Below, one piece after another: positions 63,441 through 64,000 of a stretch of 64,000 nucleotides of DNA. Source of the DNA: Rhizobium sp. R711 (lineage in GTDB: Bacteria > Pseudomonadota > Alphaproteobacteria > Rhizobiales > Rhizobiaceae); contig NZ_LOKZ01000023.1 of assembly GCF_002211365.1 (NCBI RefSeq), positions 310,001-374,000 on the forward strand, given 5' to 3'. The first letter of the stretch is position 1. Each line of letters starts with the position of its first letter. A program made the position numbers and the translations under genes. The notes beneath the pieces are model-generated. The model searched no databases. It saw only the letters and a program-made list of their open reading frames with translations, and had not been told where the DNA came from.

Positions 63441-64000
63441 AGGGCTTCGATCTCGCCGACATCCTCGCCAATCCGGACTATGTTGCCATGCTTGTGCATG
63501 GCATCGAGATGACCTTCGTCATCGCCATCTCGTCCTGGCTGCTGGCAATGGGTCTCGCGCTGCTGCTGCTCGCCATCCGCTTTGCGCCAGGCCGCATCGG
63601 CAATTCGGTCGTGGCAGCCTACGTTTCCTATCATCGCAACGTGCCGACGCTTGTGCAATTGATGCTCTGGTATTTCGGCATCTATACGATCTTGCCTTCA
63701 GGACTGTCCGACTGGCTTTCTGCGCATTTTGCGGAGATGATCTTCGCGATCATCGGACTCGGTCTCTGCCAGGCGGCCTATTTCAGCGAGGACCTGCGCT
63801 CGGGCCTGCGCTCGGTCGATCCGGGCCAGATGGAAGCGGCGCGCGCGCTTGGCCACGGCTACGTCTCGGCCATGCGCTTCGTGCTGATCCCGCAGGGCGT
63901 GCGCAACGCGCTGCCAGCCCTCGTCAACCACAGCGTGTCGCTCTTCAAGAACAGCAGCCTTGCCATCGTGATCGGGGCCCCGGAACTCAGTCATGCCATC
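63437..64000 (+). CDS. Polar amino-acid ABC transporter permease (partial, runs off the window)
   Basis: 188 codons are visible, starting GTG at 63437 with AAGGAG eight bases upstream and overlapping the SDR stop. It reads as a HisM/GltJ-type permease: VAMLVHGIEMTFVIAISSWLL (first helix), FRNVP-like SYHRNVPTLVQLMLWYFG, and the EAA loop EAARALGHGYVSAMRFVLIPQGVRNALPAL. The gene continues beyond the window. It probably imports an amino acid or related compound used by the neighbouring SDR and pxp system. Confidence 0.88.
   Translation, partial: MKGFDLADILANPDYVAMLVHGIEMTFVIAISSWLLAMGLALLLLAIRFAPGRIGNSVVAAYVSYHRNVPTLVQLMLWYFGIYTILPSGLSDWLSAHFAEMIFAIIGLGLCQAAYFSEDLRSGLRSVDPGQMEAARALGHGYVSAMRFVLIPQGVRNALPALVNHSVSLFKNSSLAIVIGAPELSHAI

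Overview
The window looks like chromosome or megaplasmid sequence from a Rhizobiaceae-type alphaproteobacterium (Rhizobium, Ensifer or a close relative). The evidence is GC-rich codon use with long antisense shadow frames, the gene order pcaDCHGB with divergent pcaQ, a Liv-type transporter beside pcaB, AraC-type pobR, several class III cyclases, and three promoters that fit the alphaproteobacterial EcfG general-stress sigma factor. I saw no rRNA, tRNA, CRISPR array or intact insertion sequence. The window opens in an intergenic region and ends inside an amino-acid ABC permease gene.

Layout. 0.4-1.7 kb: an MHS-type MFS transporter closed by a bidirectional terminator. 1.8-8.9 kb (minus): a probable operon of three glycosyltransferases, a 904-aa ABC-exporter-like protein whose ATPase motifs are all degenerate, and a cyclic-nucleotide-binding protein. 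9-15 kb (minus): a peptide/oligosaccharide-type ABC importer. 15-25.4 kb: class III cyclase and cyclase-like genes (one with a membrane domain and a 2Fe-2S domain), a nucleotide-sugar dehydrogenase, two methyltransferases, a glycosyltransferase/deacetylase pair and an MBL-fold hydrolase.

25.8-40.6 kb: a protocatechuate/4-hydroxybenzoate catabolic island. It holds a five-gene Liv-type importer that probably corresponds to the PcaQ-controlled protocatechuate transporter of S. meliloti, then pcaBGHCD, pcaQ with a palindromic operator, a lipocalin-like gene, a heme-type (CxxCH) adenylate cyclase, pobA, pobR and pcaR. The lower branch pcaIJF (46.1-48.7 kb) is cut off from pcaR by about 5.4 kb of accessory DNA: a ClC channel with CBS domains, a MarR regulator, small orphan ORFs, a decayed cystathionine gamma-synthase gene, a decayed transposase and 23-bp tandem repeats. 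A PcaR-type operator survives in front of pcaI. Together the genes import protocatechuate or make it from 4-hydroxybenzoate, cleave the ring, and carry the product to succinyl-CoA and acetyl-CoA.

48.8-55.4 kb: an SDR, a glutathione S-transferase, three small genes each with its own EcfG-type promoter (GGAAC-N17-GTT), cardiolipin synthase, an EEP-family phosphohydrolase and an alpha/beta hydrolase. 55.6-64 kb: a tightly packed operon with a biotin carrier, a biotin carboxylase, a second carrier-like protein lacking the biotinyl lysine, PxpB, PxpC, PxpA and an aminotransferase. It is followed by a LysR regulator on the other strand, an SDR and an amino-acid ABC permease. The set resembles a split urea-carboxylase-like or biotin-dependent 5-oxoprolinase system whose substrate I cannot assign.
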